From Porphyra umbilicalis (taxonomy: Eukaryota > Rhodophyta > Bangiophyceae > Bangiales > Bangiaceae), in NCBI GenBank assembly GCA_002049455.2, contig KV918778.1:372001-436000 (forward strand): 64,000 nt of DNA, read 5' to 3'. Every line of letters begins with the position of its first letter. Within the stretch, counting starts at the first letter, position 1. Shown here piece after piece: positions 20,603-31,600 of this stretch. The notes below the pieces were generated by a model, which was given only the letters and a program-made list of their open reading frames with translations, made no database searches and was not told the origin of the DNA. The position numbers and the translations under genes were made by a program.

Positions 20603-22446
20603 GGCAGCAGCGACGGCGGCGGGGAAGTGGGGATGAGTGACGACCGGCTGGCGGGCGGCAGGCACGGGGTGGTCGGGGTGAGGAGCGGTGTAAACGTAGA
20701 GCGACTGTGTGGGCGAGTCGGTGGTGATGGATGAGAATGAGCGCCTCCCCGCGTCGACCACCGCCCTTAAACAGCAGTTGACCACCCAGAGCGGCGGCTG
20801 CCCGTCGGGCGTGCAGCCGACGACGCCGCCGCGGCGGGGCTGCCCGTCGGGCGTGCAGCCGACGACGCCGCCGCGGCGGTGCCGTCTGGCCGCATCGCCC
20901 GCGCCCCTCGCGCGCGGCCGTGCGGGCGGGCAGCCACTGCCCGCCGCCGCTACCGCCCGGCCTCGCTGTCGCTCTGCCCCGCCGCCGCCCGGTCGCGCCG
21001 CTACTGCGCCTGCTCCACCGCCTGCAACGCGGTTCCGCGTCCGCAGTGCACCCCGTAGGCCTCAACGCCCCCCCCCCCTCGCAGACCTCCACGCGCCCCC
21101 CAAAAGAATAACGTCAGCAAAGCGACCGGCAAGGGGCGCGCACGGGCCTGACAGCCGGAGGTAGCACGCACCCGTCGGCCGCGCGTCCGAACCGGGGCGG
21201 ATGACGCCACCACCCCCCCAAACCGCGGCGCCGACCGCGGCACCGCCGCGTCCCCGCCTGCACCGTCAGCGACGCTCCAGCCCGCCGCCAGCCAGCCACT
21301 GGGCACCCGCACCGCCCGCCTCGCTGCCGGGGTGCCCAGCACACGGGTTGGTGGTCAACGGCGCCGCGCCCGCCACGGCAGCGCGCGGACCACCCGCGGT
21401 CGGGCGGGAGGGCGGGCGGCGCAACGGGGGGGGGCGCCCGCAGCGCGGACGCGCGGTCGGGCCGTGGCGAGGAATCCCCGCCGACAGCAGGCAGCGCTGT
21501 TGGCGGCAGCCCGACGGCAAAGGGGGGAGCGGGGGGGGGGGGACGGGCGCGTGGCGGCCCGGCAGGGCGGCGCCGCGAGGCCGCCTCCCTGCCCAGTCAT
21601 CGGGACGTGGTCCCCGCTGCCGACCGGCGGGATCCAGGCGTGGTGGCGCGGGTGACACGGCGGCGGCGGGCGCAACGGCGGCGCGATGGCGGCACGACAC
21701 GGAGAGTGGGAGATGCCGCCAAGATTGGCGCGGGAGGGGCAATGGCGACGCGGCCGCCGCCGCCGTGCGTGGAATACCAGTGCTGCGAGCATGAAAAAAC
21801 ATGCAGAAACCACGCAAGCGATTCCACCAATGAAACGAACCACGCAGACTGTGGCAGGCACGCCCCACACGGGGCCTCAGAGGCGCTTTTCTGTCTCAAT
21901 ACCCCGCATGTATCGAGGGCCTTGCGGCGCTCCACCCCGCCTCCCGGCGCCTCAATTGGGAGATACAGCTCGGGTTTTCTGTCGCCGGTGGGCGCCGTGG
22001 TTGTGGGTCATCTTTTGGCGGTCAAACGAGCGCGCTGGGGACCGTCTGCGACGCGGTTTGGTGCACCCCTGATGGAGCTCTGGGGCCAGCTTCGGGACGC
22101 ACCCCCACTCCCCCCCCCTAGAGCACCCCCACGGGGGTGCCGCGCTCTTTCGTTTGCCCTCCCCTGCGCTTCCTGGGCGGGCTGTGGCGGCCGCAGCCGT
22201 CGTTCCCGCCGCCCGGCCGCCTGTTCCCGCGCTTACCCGCCCCCTCCCCCCCCCCCCCCTCGCGCCACGCTCGGTCACCCGGATGGGGCTCGGCGCGGCG
22301 GCCGGCGACGATGCATCGACGTCGACGGCGTGCGTCACCGGATCGGTGCAGTGCCCTCCCCTCCTGCCCCCACCACCACCTCTCTCCGCCGCTACGCGAC
22401 GGCGGCGCGGTTGCGCCATCGCTTCCGTCGCTCGCTGCTTCGGACG
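20603..22446. other. GC-rich region without a supported gene
   Basis: Many frames are open on both strands because of composition, but none shows a domain. A 42-bp unit (GGCTGCCCGTCGGGCGTGCA...) is repeated twice at 20796-20879. Near 21780-21860 lies a block shared with the upstream region of the KDZ-like gene (listed separately). The frame of the Ulp1-like ORF is open from 21607, but its first convincing ATG is 22447. Confidence 0.4.
21807..21860 (+). repeat. Leader block shared with the KDZ-like gene
   Basis: The block begins CAGAAACCACGCAAGC and ends ACCACGCAGACTG. It matches 33352-33299 on the minus strand with a few differences. Each copy lies upstream of a large, unrelated transposon-type ORF on its own strand: about 590 bp before 22447 and about 780 bp before 32515. 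It may be part of a shared terminal or promoter sequence. Confidence 0.6.
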
Positions 22447-25400
22447 ATGGCACTCCTTCCGCTTGACGGTCGCGCCGACGACGGCTGCGCTTTGCCCGCT
22501 TTGCCCCCTCTTGTGGCCATGTCGCAACTGTCGCCGGGTTTGCCGCTTCTTAGCCAGTTCCACACGCAGGACGACGACCTGTCGGCCATCGGATCGCCTC
22601 CCACGCTCCCTCCCCCGGTGGCGCCACCGCCTCCGGTGGCTCCCCTCCCCCCTCCGCCACCCACCCCCCCCCCGCCGGTGGCGCTCCCCCCGCCGGTGGC
22701 ACATCCCGCACCGGTGGCGCCTCCCCCGCCGGCAGCGCCGCTCCCGCCCCCGACGGCGGCGCCTCCCCCGACCGTGGCGCCGCGCGAGCCTCCGCCCGTG
22801 GCGCCGCGCACGCTCTGGCATGCGGCGCTGCACCGGCCTGTCACTGGCAGGGGCGGCGGCTCCATTGTGCCGTCTACGCCGGCTTTGGTCGCGGCCCCTG
22901 GTCGATGCCCGCCCTCGGCACCGACGCTGGCGACGTTTGGCGCTTCTCCCGCTCGCCCAGCGCCGTTGGCGTCGTGTGGCGCGCCACTGTCTACCTCTAC
23001 GTCTGTCGGCGCGTCAACGCTCACGCCGACGGGGGGGCTTCGTGCAACGGCGTCTGGACCGCCGCGGAGCCAGGTTCGACCCCCTGTGGCGGGAATCCAC
23101 CCGCTACCTGCCGTCGCGCCGCGCTCTCAAGCGGCATCGCCTGACCCGCACGCAGCTGCTCGCAAGGACAACGGGGGGGGGACTGGCACGGACTTGACAC
23201 CGTCGGCCGGCTCGAGTTGCACCCCCCCCCCGGCTTCACCTGACGGTCAAGCGGCCGGTGTACCGCCACTTTCGACGGGCGCTAGTCGTGCGCCGACACG
23301 GCATGTTACCCTCCCTGCTCCCCACCCGGCGTTGGCGCGCCTACAACAGGCCGGTGCCAGTGCCAATGGCGTTGTGCCTCGCCCGCAAGGACAGCTGCTG
23401 GGGTTGGACGACTTCTCTCTGCGCGTGTTGGAGGCCGTGCGCGTCGTGGGCCAGCCGCTGCTGGGGCGCGGGGACTGCGGGTGGACGGCCATGTATGTCG
23501 TGCTGGAGCGCGCCCCTCGCCCCGGAACCTCCTACAAGGGCACCATTGTGGACTGCTCCCGTACGATCAAGACCGCATCCCAAGGGCACGTCTTCATGTC
23601 GGACTGGGCTCGGCAAGGAGGCAGCGGCAGGTCGCTGCCCGCTCGCCCGCGCGGCGGTTCTCACTCAGGGGTTGGGGATCCCCCTCCTCCACCACCGGCG
23701 GTGGGCGACGAGGGCGGCGGCGACGAGGGCGGCGGCGACGAGGGCGGCAGTGACGACGACATCGACGTCGACGCGTGCCTGCGTGACACGGCCGGTTCCG
23801 ACGGAGAAGGCACCCTGTCTGACCCGTCGGGCGGCGCCGACGACTATCCCATCATCGTGTTCAACGACCGCCAGGTCATCCAGAAGGTGGCCGCCGCGCA
23901 GATGGGGCAGCGGACGCTGGAGCAGGTTGACATGCAGGCGCTTTTGTCAAGCTGCGGCTTGCGTGACCACAAGCAGATCTCGTACGACATGGCCACCGCC
24001 ATCTTCATCAAGGGGAGCAAGGCGGTGAAGGACCAGAAGAAGGTCTTGCGGTTTGAGTGGACCCAAGTGTGCCCGCCCCAGCTGCTGCACCACCGGTGGA
24101 AGCTGCATGGCAGCAAGCTGTCGGTCGACGGCAACCACTTTTACCCCCCCAACCACGGGCGCGCCAAGAACCACGGCGACATTGAGCACAAGCGGTTGGC
24201 GTTGTGCGTCGCGGCGCACTTGTCGCCTTTTTGGCGTGCCGTTTTTGTCGCCTACTTCACCGACAACCCGGTGGCGAAGAAACCGCTCGCCAAGCGTTTC
24301 CGCGGCGCCGACGACGCCTTCTCGAAGGCCAAGAGTAACGTGCCCGCCAAGAAGGCGCGCCTCTCGCTCAAGGGCAAGCCGCGGGGCGGCGTGCCGCGGG
24401 TGAACCCGCCCAAGCCGCCGCAGCCGCCGCCGCCGCCGCCGCCTCCTCCACCTCCCCCGCCCCCGCCACCCCCGCCGCCGGCTGGTGGTGCATTCAACAA
24501 TGGACGGCGCGGCGCTCCCGGCCGGGCCGGCGCTGTCGGTGGTGCGGCCAATGCGGGTGGTGGTCAAGGCTGGCGCGGTGGAGGACTGCCGCCGCCGGCA
24601 AGCGGCTTCCATCCGCGCGTCGCTCCTCGCCCACCCACCCCCCTCCCCCAGAGCCAGATCATGATCAATGCCCTTGCGTCTGTGACTTCGCGACTGCCCG
24701 TGGCTCAGGTGGCCGCCATGAGGCCTGCTCCCATCCTGCCCAAGACGACACGGTTCTCCACTGTCCCCCTGTCCGGCGCGGCTATGCTTGCCCTCTCACG
24801 CCGCGAGCAGCAGCTCAAGGTCGTGCTGCCGAAGGAGCTGCTGTCGGCAGCCATGAAGGCGATGGAGGGCAGCAGCGGCGGCTCCATCGCGCTGGACGGC
24901 GGTTCGGTTGGTGTCGGCGGCGACGGGGAGATTGCCCTCCAAATAGAGGTGGACGGGCACGAGCCGTTCAGGTGCACCACCGCGACTTTGGCGACCATGG
25001 CGGCCATCCACCGCTACAATGAGTCGTGGGAGATGTGCGTGGCCTTTTACGCCTGGATGCGCTCCTTCCAGTCGGCTGGTGCGGCCTCTTTCCCGCCCGA
25101 GCTCGTCCATCTCGTCGGCGCCCGTCTCCCAGTCGCTGAGGTGGCGCGGCTGGTGATGATCTCGGTGGGCAAGCTGGTGATGAACGACACGGTGTGGCGG
25201 TACTTCTCCGTCGACGACGGAATGCTCGGGGCGATGGTCGGCTGCAACCTGTACGGCGGCTACTCGATCCCGGTAGTCGAGATGTTGATTGCCGGGCAAA
25301 GGCGCTTCCTCACCAACGGGATGCTGGATGCGGCTTTGGTGGAGTTGCGGGAGCACTGTACGGGCTTGTCGTCACCCTCGGCCGTGCTGCTGACCAACCA

Positions 25401-25923
25401 GTCAGCCGCGTTCACCGGCAGCGTTGGCCATGTCGTCGAGGAGGCGGACGCCCTCGTCAAGGTGAAGGAGGTGCTGGGCATCTTGCCGGCTCGGCCGTAC
25501 GTGCGGTACGTCATGCTGCTCAACCTCATCAACAAGCACTGGATCTCCGCCGAGGTGCTCATCCACTCTGGCACCATCAGGGTGTTCGACTCGTCGGCCG
25601 GGAGCTACGCTCCGCAGAAGGCCGCGGTCGTGAGGCGGGTGCTGCTGTTTGCGGAGGAGGCGTTGCGCTTCCAGCGTGCCACCGACCCCACCACCCCTAC
25701 CTGGACGGAGTGGAATGTGGTGGACGTGACTGCCCCACGGCATACCGACGACTACAACTGTGGTGCGTTTGCTTTGGCCCACTTATGGTGCGCCATAGAC
25801 GGTCGTGACTTGGCCTCTATTCGCTGTGCAGGTGACCTTATCAGGCTGGCCATGATATACACACTGGTCGAGCGAGGGCGTGTGTATGACGATGCTCGTG
25901 CAGAGGCGCACGCGGCCGTTTGA
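22447..25923 (+). CDS. Large transposon-type protein with C-terminal Ulp1-like (C48) cysteine protease
   Basis: The frame is open without a stop from 21607; ATG 22447 gives 1158 aa and is preferred because the leader block lies upstream of it. A long proline/alanine low-complexity region comes first. A unique block follows (GLDDFSLRVLEAVR ... GDCGWTAMYVVLER), then an acidic stretch and a domain around RWKLHGSKLSVDGNHFYPP. A run of about twenty prolines separates this from the C-terminal half. The last 150 residues look like the Ulp1/SUMO-protease core: His in NKHWISAEVLI (codon 25537), Asp in RVFDSSAG (25588) and Cys in DDYNCGAFALAH (25759). The Gln that usually precedes the Cys motif is not obvious. 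Ulp1-like domains ride in several DNA-transposon superfamilies, so this is probably a transposon gene rather than a host desumoylase. No terminal repeats were found. Confidence 0.65.
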   Translation: MALLPLDGRADDGCALPALPPLVAMSQLSPGLPLLSQFHTQDDDLSAIGSPPTLPPPVAPPPPVAPLPPPPPTPPPPVALPPPVAHPAPVAPPPPAAPLPPPTAAPPPTVAPREPPPVAPRTLWHAALHRPVTGRGGGSIVPSTPALVAAPGRCPPSAPTLATFGASPARPAPLASCGAPLSTSTSVGASTLTPTGGLRATASGPPRSQVRPPVAGIHPLPAVAPRSQAASPDPHAAARKDNGGGTGTDLTPSAGSSCTPPPASPDGQAAGVPPLSTGASRAPTRHVTLPAPHPALARLQQAGASANGVVPRPQGQLLGLDDFSLRVLEAVRVVGQPLLGRGDCGWTAMYVVLERAPRPGTSYKGTIVDCSRTIKTASQGHVFMSDWARQGGSGRSLPARPRGGSHSGVGDPPPPPPAVGDEGGGDEGGGDEGGSDDDIDVDACLRDTAGSDGEGTLSDPSGGADDYPIIVFNDRQVIQKVAAAQMGQRTLEQVDMQALLSSCGLRDHKQISYDMATAIFIKGSKAVKDQKKVLRFEWTQVCPPQLLHHRWKLHGSKLSVDGNHFYPPNHGRAKNHGDIEHKRLALCVAAHLSPFWRAVFVAYFTDNPVAKKPLAKRFRGADDAFSKAKSNVPAKKARLSLKGKPRGGVPRVNPPKPPQPPPPPPPPPPPPPPPPPPPAGGAFNNGRRGAPGRAGAVGGAANAGGGQGWRGGGLPPPASGFHPRVAPRPPTPLPQSQIMINALASVTSRLPVAQVAAMRPAPILPKTTRFSTVPLSGAAMLALSRREQQLKVVLPKELLSAAMKAMEGSSGGSIALDGGSVGVGGDGEIALQIEVDGHEPFRCTTATLATMAAIHRYNESWEMCVAFYAWMRSFQSAGAASFPPELVHLVGARLPVAEVARLVMISVGKLVMNDTVWRYFSVDDGMLGAMVGCNLYGGYSIPVVEMLIAGQRRFLTNGMLDAALVELREHCTGLSSPSAVLLTNQSAAFTGSVGHVVEEADALVKVKEVLGILPARPYVRYVMLLNLINKHWISAEVLIHSGTIRVFDSSAGSYAPQKAAVVRRVLLFAEEALRFQRATDPTTPTWTEWNVVDVTAPRHTDDYNCGAFALAHLWCAIDGRDLASIRCAGDLIRLAMIYTLVERGRVYDDARAEAHAAV

Positions 25924-28642
25924 TAGACTTGTCATTTTCTGGGGGGGCATGCACAGGATGGCTTGTTCCACTCATCTCTTGCCGCACGGTTGCTATATCT
26001 GGAGCACGTACACACCCGGCCCGGTTCAAATGTATACGACAAAGGAGCCTGTGTTTTATTATTCCCAAAGGCGGCACGCACAAACGCAGCCGACGAGTCC
26101 TGCTACTCCATCGCGTCACAGGAGAAGCATGGACGAGTACCGGCGCGGACAGCAAGCATTCGCTCGGATGGCAGACCTGTCAATCACCAGGCCAGTGGCA
26201 ATCGCCCACCGCGCCCAGCAGCTCAAACCAGGCTTGGCCAAGCCCCCAGCCTTGCTTGCCGGCCCCTCTCCGTCGTAGAGCATGTCGTCGTGCAAAAAGA
26301 CTAGGCGGCGCCCCGTGCGGTGAGGGCAGCCGTCATTCACAGCCAGTATTTGAGAGTCCACAAAGCGCACACGGAGGATAATCGAGAGTAGGAGTGGGTG
26401 GGTCAGTCGATGTACAACCACATAGGTTCCCGCCGCAAGTCCTGCCACAGTGAGTAAGACACTCAATACAGAACATCCAGCCACCCGCTGCCGTGCGCTA
26501 TGCGTAGAGAGCTCGAACAGTAAGGAAAGGAAACAGTTGCTATGGCCTCAAAACGTACCCTAGCGTCAGCTCCAACGAGGACAGGGAGCAGAACAAATTC
26601 CAGGGCGGGGCTCGATGCACTCGAGCTGGCAACCTTCCAAGTGAAGAGCAAATGACCAGGAGGTGGGAGCGGGCAGGCTGTTGGGCACTGGGACGAAGGG
26701 AGCGGCGTCACGACCGGGCTCGCGCACGGGTCAAGAGGCTGTCGCAAAGGCGGTTGAGGATGGCTTGGTGGCTGGCGGGTGAGAGCGCCGCGCACGCCCG
26801 TGGAACGCCGTTCACTGCCAGGCGCAGGCACTGATTTGTGCCGCTTGGCGATCGAAAGGGAGGCCACATGATCATTGCAGTTGAAAATTACTTTCATTAC
26901 GGCAGCTTCAAAAAAACTTTTCGTGAGGGCTTTTCGAAAATTCAAATGTACAAGGTGCTGCACGGACATAGAGGAGCAGGCCCGGCCGGGACGGAGAGGC
27001 ACCAGCTACGTCAGTCACTCCACGACCACGGCGAGCCATGCCGCCTGAAAGCGGCCTGAGGCATGCGTACGCGATTGAGGTGCCAGCCACAGAAGCTGCG
27101 CCTGCGGACCGGGTTGAATACGGAGGGAGCTCATCAGTGGCGGTGAGTGTGTGGTTGCTCTAGCCGCTGTGCTTTCGAGGGGCTCCTGTTCAGCACATGG
27201 GCGCGTATGGGCTTCGAGACACTAATACTCGAAGCAGAGTTCGTGCGCATCAGTGGCCTCCGGCAAAGGAGTAGCGAACCACCTGTCATGCACGAGTTGG
27301 TCTGCTGTGAAGGGTGGGTCCTGAGCTGACTGCTCGTAGTTTCGTGCGTACGACCTGTCCAATAGATTCCCCTGTCAGTGATGTCTGATGAGAGAAGAGC
27401 CACGAGTGGTGATATTGCTATCGTGCAGTCGCGTCACCCGTGGGCTTATTGGACTAGTGTCCACTGCACTGATGAACCTCCAACTGGTACGCTGTGCGGC
27501 ATCACAACACGTGCCCGGTGGACAGTCGAAATAGAGGCGCCGGGCACTGTTCTTGCGTGGTGTATGTTGCCTCACAGTGTGAGCCTCTGGTGTCTGGACA
27601 CATGCGGCGCGACATTGTCTGTCCGTTCTCGGATTCACCGAGGACCCTCATGCGCACACATCTACAGCCTCATGGGCCGTCCTGCACATCCTGCCTCGCT
27701 TAGGTCAGGCTTCTTGCACGATTGGCGTGCGGGAAGGCGTTGGGCTCCAAACCCGCAGCCAGCTGGCCAACTTTTCTTTGGCAGGTTCACTACAAGTCCT
27801 TTACCACTGCCCCACAAATGTGTTTGTAGCCTCCCGCTGGAGCACCCTCGGCGAACAGCAGTCTCATGCCTGCCCCGTCTTGTCCCCTCCCCTCTACAGC
27901 CGCATCGCCTCGGCGTTCCATGTCAGGGCGGTGCGGCAGCTGCACTTTGTCGTCAGTGCGGCTCCTCCTGCCCGGCCGCAAGCCGTGGTTTGTGGCACTG
28001 TTCCAGTTGGGAGCAGCGGCAGCAAGCTTTGAGCCGCACGCCGCTGACGGTTTCGCACGACATGCCTGTGCTGGTGCTACTGGTCGGGGCAGACTCTGAG
28101 GATGAGAGCGGGGCGGCGGGTGAAGCGGGGGGTGGGGATGTGGGTGGCTGGAGGGACACAGAGTGAGGCAAAGGTAAATGCAGTGTCAAACACAACGCTG
28201 GACGCATGCCTATGGTGCCGCGGAGGGCGGGGGCACTGCCGCGTCGCGGAGTTCCCTGGGCCCGTTGCAGCTCCACCGCTGCGGCCATGGGGCGTTGCCC
28301 TGCCGCCGCTGCCGGCTGCACCGCCTGCAGGCCGGCCGCAGCCTCCCGGCCCCACCGCCGCCGCCGCCCCCAGCTCCCCTCTACTAGAAGCTGGTCTCTT
28401 GCTCTTACACGGCCACTCTGCACTGCGCCGCGAGTGCCTCCTCAGCCTCTCTCAGCACGTATGCCCTGAACCACGACGGGCCGCGGCCATGCGGAGGCCT
28501 GCACTTCTCCCCCACCAGTAGAGCGCGCATCCCCTCACTTTGGCTTTCCGGCTCTTTTCTGATATATGTGTGTCGATGGCGTCCGTTAGTGATACTTCTG
28601 TGCGGGCAAGGAGTTATAGGTAAATAAAGCATGTCCTATTTA
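25924..28642. other. Long stretch without a recognised gene
   Basis: Several medium frames exist but none carries a known domain. The least random is a minus-strand frame at 26116-26484, whose start (AGCSVLSVLLTVAGLAAGTYVVV) is a plausible membrane anchor followed by FLHDDMLYDGEGP. A GTACGT word on the minus strand near 26560 could be a splice donor for a gene with exons here, but I cannot support a model. The region 28240-28380 is GC-rich and low in complexity. Confidence 0.35.
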
Positions 28643-31600
28643 CTATCCATTGTCTACGTGCACCCTACGGAACCACTCTGGCCACTTGTTCGTCGTGTGC
28701 TTGTCCAAGTTGTCACGGTACAACGCAATCACGTTGGACAGTGCCTGCTGGTACACGCTGAAGATGATGAAGTGCTTCTGGTTCATCTGCCGCAGGTGGT
28801 GCTGCTGCCGCCGCGAGAGCGCGTTGCGCTCTTCCGACGATGACGTGTTGGTCCCGTCCATGGTCACGTAGGAGTCGGGGCACATCGCCTTCGTGCAGTC
28901 CTTGTGGTTTTTCCGCCAGTGGAAGCGGTCAACGCGCAACGCCACCCGCTTGGCAACGTAGGGTAGCCGCACGAGAGCGGTCTTGAGGCTGGCGCAGGCA
29001 AAGTCGTAGACAATGACGTCCGGGAGCGTCGCAAACCGCTGCACGACAAACTCAATGGGCATGCGCTGCCCCTCGGCGCCGTCGAGGACGACAACCCCGA
29101 CGCACTTGGGGTGCGCGCAGTTGCAGGTAACGCCGAAGGTGCCCGCCGTGCGCCTGTTCTTCTTGCCCATCTCGTGCTGGCAGTCGGGCGCGTCCGTCTG
29201 CGCGCTCGCCGCCCCGACAAAGCCCGGCATGGCGCGCACACATGGGAGGCCCGGCGCCCAGACGCCTGTGCGCAAGTAGTCGTTGCCCTGGTCCGTTGGG
29301 TCGTTGTAAACGGCGCGGTAGCCGGCCTCGGTGGCCTCCCCAGTCAACCAAGTTGCCGTGTACTGCTGCGGCGTGAAGGTGTGGCTGGGGTGGGCGAGTG
29401 ACATCTCCAAGCGGGAGATGGGCTCGCCGATGCAGCCGCCCTTGTCGTGATCGTCGCCGTCCCCTCCCATACCCGAGCCACAGCTGCCGCGGTTGCCACC
29501 CGTGTCGCTGTCGCCGCCGTCGCCGCCCTCGTCGGGCACGCCGCAGTCACCCGCGGCATTGGTCTTGTTGTCAGCGTACTCGGTCGCGTCGGCGACGTGC
29601 TTGTCATACGCCTGGCACGACTTCTTGAGGGAGGAAAGGACGCCAACAAACAGCTCCCGCACGCGTGGAAACAGGCAAAAGGCAGGCCCCAGACAAGCGA
29701 CGGCACCACGGAGCAAACGCTGCTCTGTCACATCTTCTCGGCCGAGAGCGCCGGCCAATATGGTCAGCGAGAAGTCGTTGGCCGACAGCGCCTCGATGAG
29801 CGCGTCCACCGCGCCCCACTGGTCGCCGGGCGCCCACACGGTGAACGGGTCGACCACGAGCGCCCGCACAAAGTCCACCAGCTTGATGCTCGAGGCCGCG
29901 GTCGAGGGGATGTGGGGGAGCGGCGGGAGGATGAGGTCGCGCAGACGCGCGGTAGCCCGCGCGCCGCCCGTGTCCGCCAATGCGGGCTCGTCGAGAATAT
30001 CTGCGTACATACGCAGGGGGGCACTGTCGTCCCACTCGACCTGGGCGGGGTACAGCGGCTCGGCCGGGGTGTACTCATCGCCAAACACCTCGTCGAGGAG
30101 GGTGTCGTGCGCCACTTGGTCGTCCCCCCCGTCGCTCTCCCAGTCGTTGCCGTTGCCCGCCGCCGCATCGCCGCCCGCCACAGACTCCCCCACTCCTTGC
30201 GTGTCCTCAATCCCGGCGTTCTCGTCTTGGTAGTCAACGTCATCGTCCTTGTCGTCCGCTGCCGTGGCCTCCTTGCCGTCACCGTCCTTGAGCAGCGCCT
30301 CGATGCGCCGCATCAGCACGTCGGGAACTCGGCGGCGGAGATCATACTGGGCGCCGACTACCGCCCACGCGAGCGAGCGGGCCACGCGTCCGCAGTCAAA
30401 CACCTCAGAGAAAAAAGCAAACAGTTCCTGGCGCACGCCGCCATCCACCGCCGGGTCCCACCCGCGCTTCCTGGACACGCCCTCCCCATGCGGCTCTGGC
30501 CCCGCCAGGACCACCTCGTGCCCGTCAACGACCGGGTACCCGACCATCAACGTGATGGCCATCACGTGTCCGCGCATGGCCGCGACGGTGGTGATGGCCT
30601 TGTTGGCCTCCAACGATGGAACGGCCGTCGAGACGAGCACTCGGCCGAGCGCTTTGCAGATCGCCTCGTCGGTGATCACGTGGGCGATGAGCGACGCCCG
30701 CGCGACCGCGTGAACCCGTACCGACGTGCGGAAAAAGGGGAGGATGTGCTGGATGCCATAGCCGACTTGTAGGCCGTCAAAGCCGATCGTCTTGTAGCTG
30801 CCGTCCGCCCGACGGCACTTGAGGCACTCTGTCACAGCGGCCGGCAGGCCGTCGATGACCAGCGAAAGATACAGCACGAGCGCAGAGCGGAGCGTCGTGA
30901 CGGAGCTCAACCGGAGGGTGGACAACGGGAAACTAAATGAGGCGCTCATCTCGCGGTAGGCCTCGCGCAGGTACGCCGACGAGCTCAAAGAGCAGCCGTT
31001 GCGGCACAAGTCGACCGCCAACTCGAACAGGAACGCCTCGCAGTAAAGCAGCGACGCAGACTGGAAGACGACGCCCCGCTTCCGACCGTCGGGGATGATC
31101 CGCATCCCGCACTTGGTGCAGCGCCAGACCTCCACGATCGCGTTGACCACGCCCTCGCCACACTCAATCGTCGCCATGACCGGCCGTACGTACGAGTCGG
31201 GGTGCCGCTGCAGTTTGCAGAGGTGGCAGTGCGTGGCGGCGACGTACTTGAGGATGATTGCTGGGTCCCGCAGCGCATCGAGCACGACCGCACGCTCTTG
31301 CTGCGCCACCACAGACGGCACAATCGGCAGCGGCAGGGTGGAGTGGGGGGACGTCCGGTAGTGCGGCAGCTGGGTGCGCCACGACGGCGGCGGTGGCGGC
31401 GGCGGTTGTGGATCCGCATCGACCGCCGGTGGCGAGCAATCGCCTTCGGCATCGCGGCTCGCGGCACCGTCGGCGCCTTCCCCATTCTCGTCCATCCCGT
31501 GGATCTCGCCGTCGTCCGAGTCCTCCGACTCGTCCCCGTTGCCCTTGGCGAGCTCGGCCGCCGCCCCCGAGTGCTCACAATCAGCGTCAGAGGTCCGGCA

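Noticed and set aside
27440-27500. ctagtgtccactgc near 27455 as another GTGTCTATTC-family tip
   Set aside because: Only the first few bases agree, and no matching inverted end or TA pair was found.
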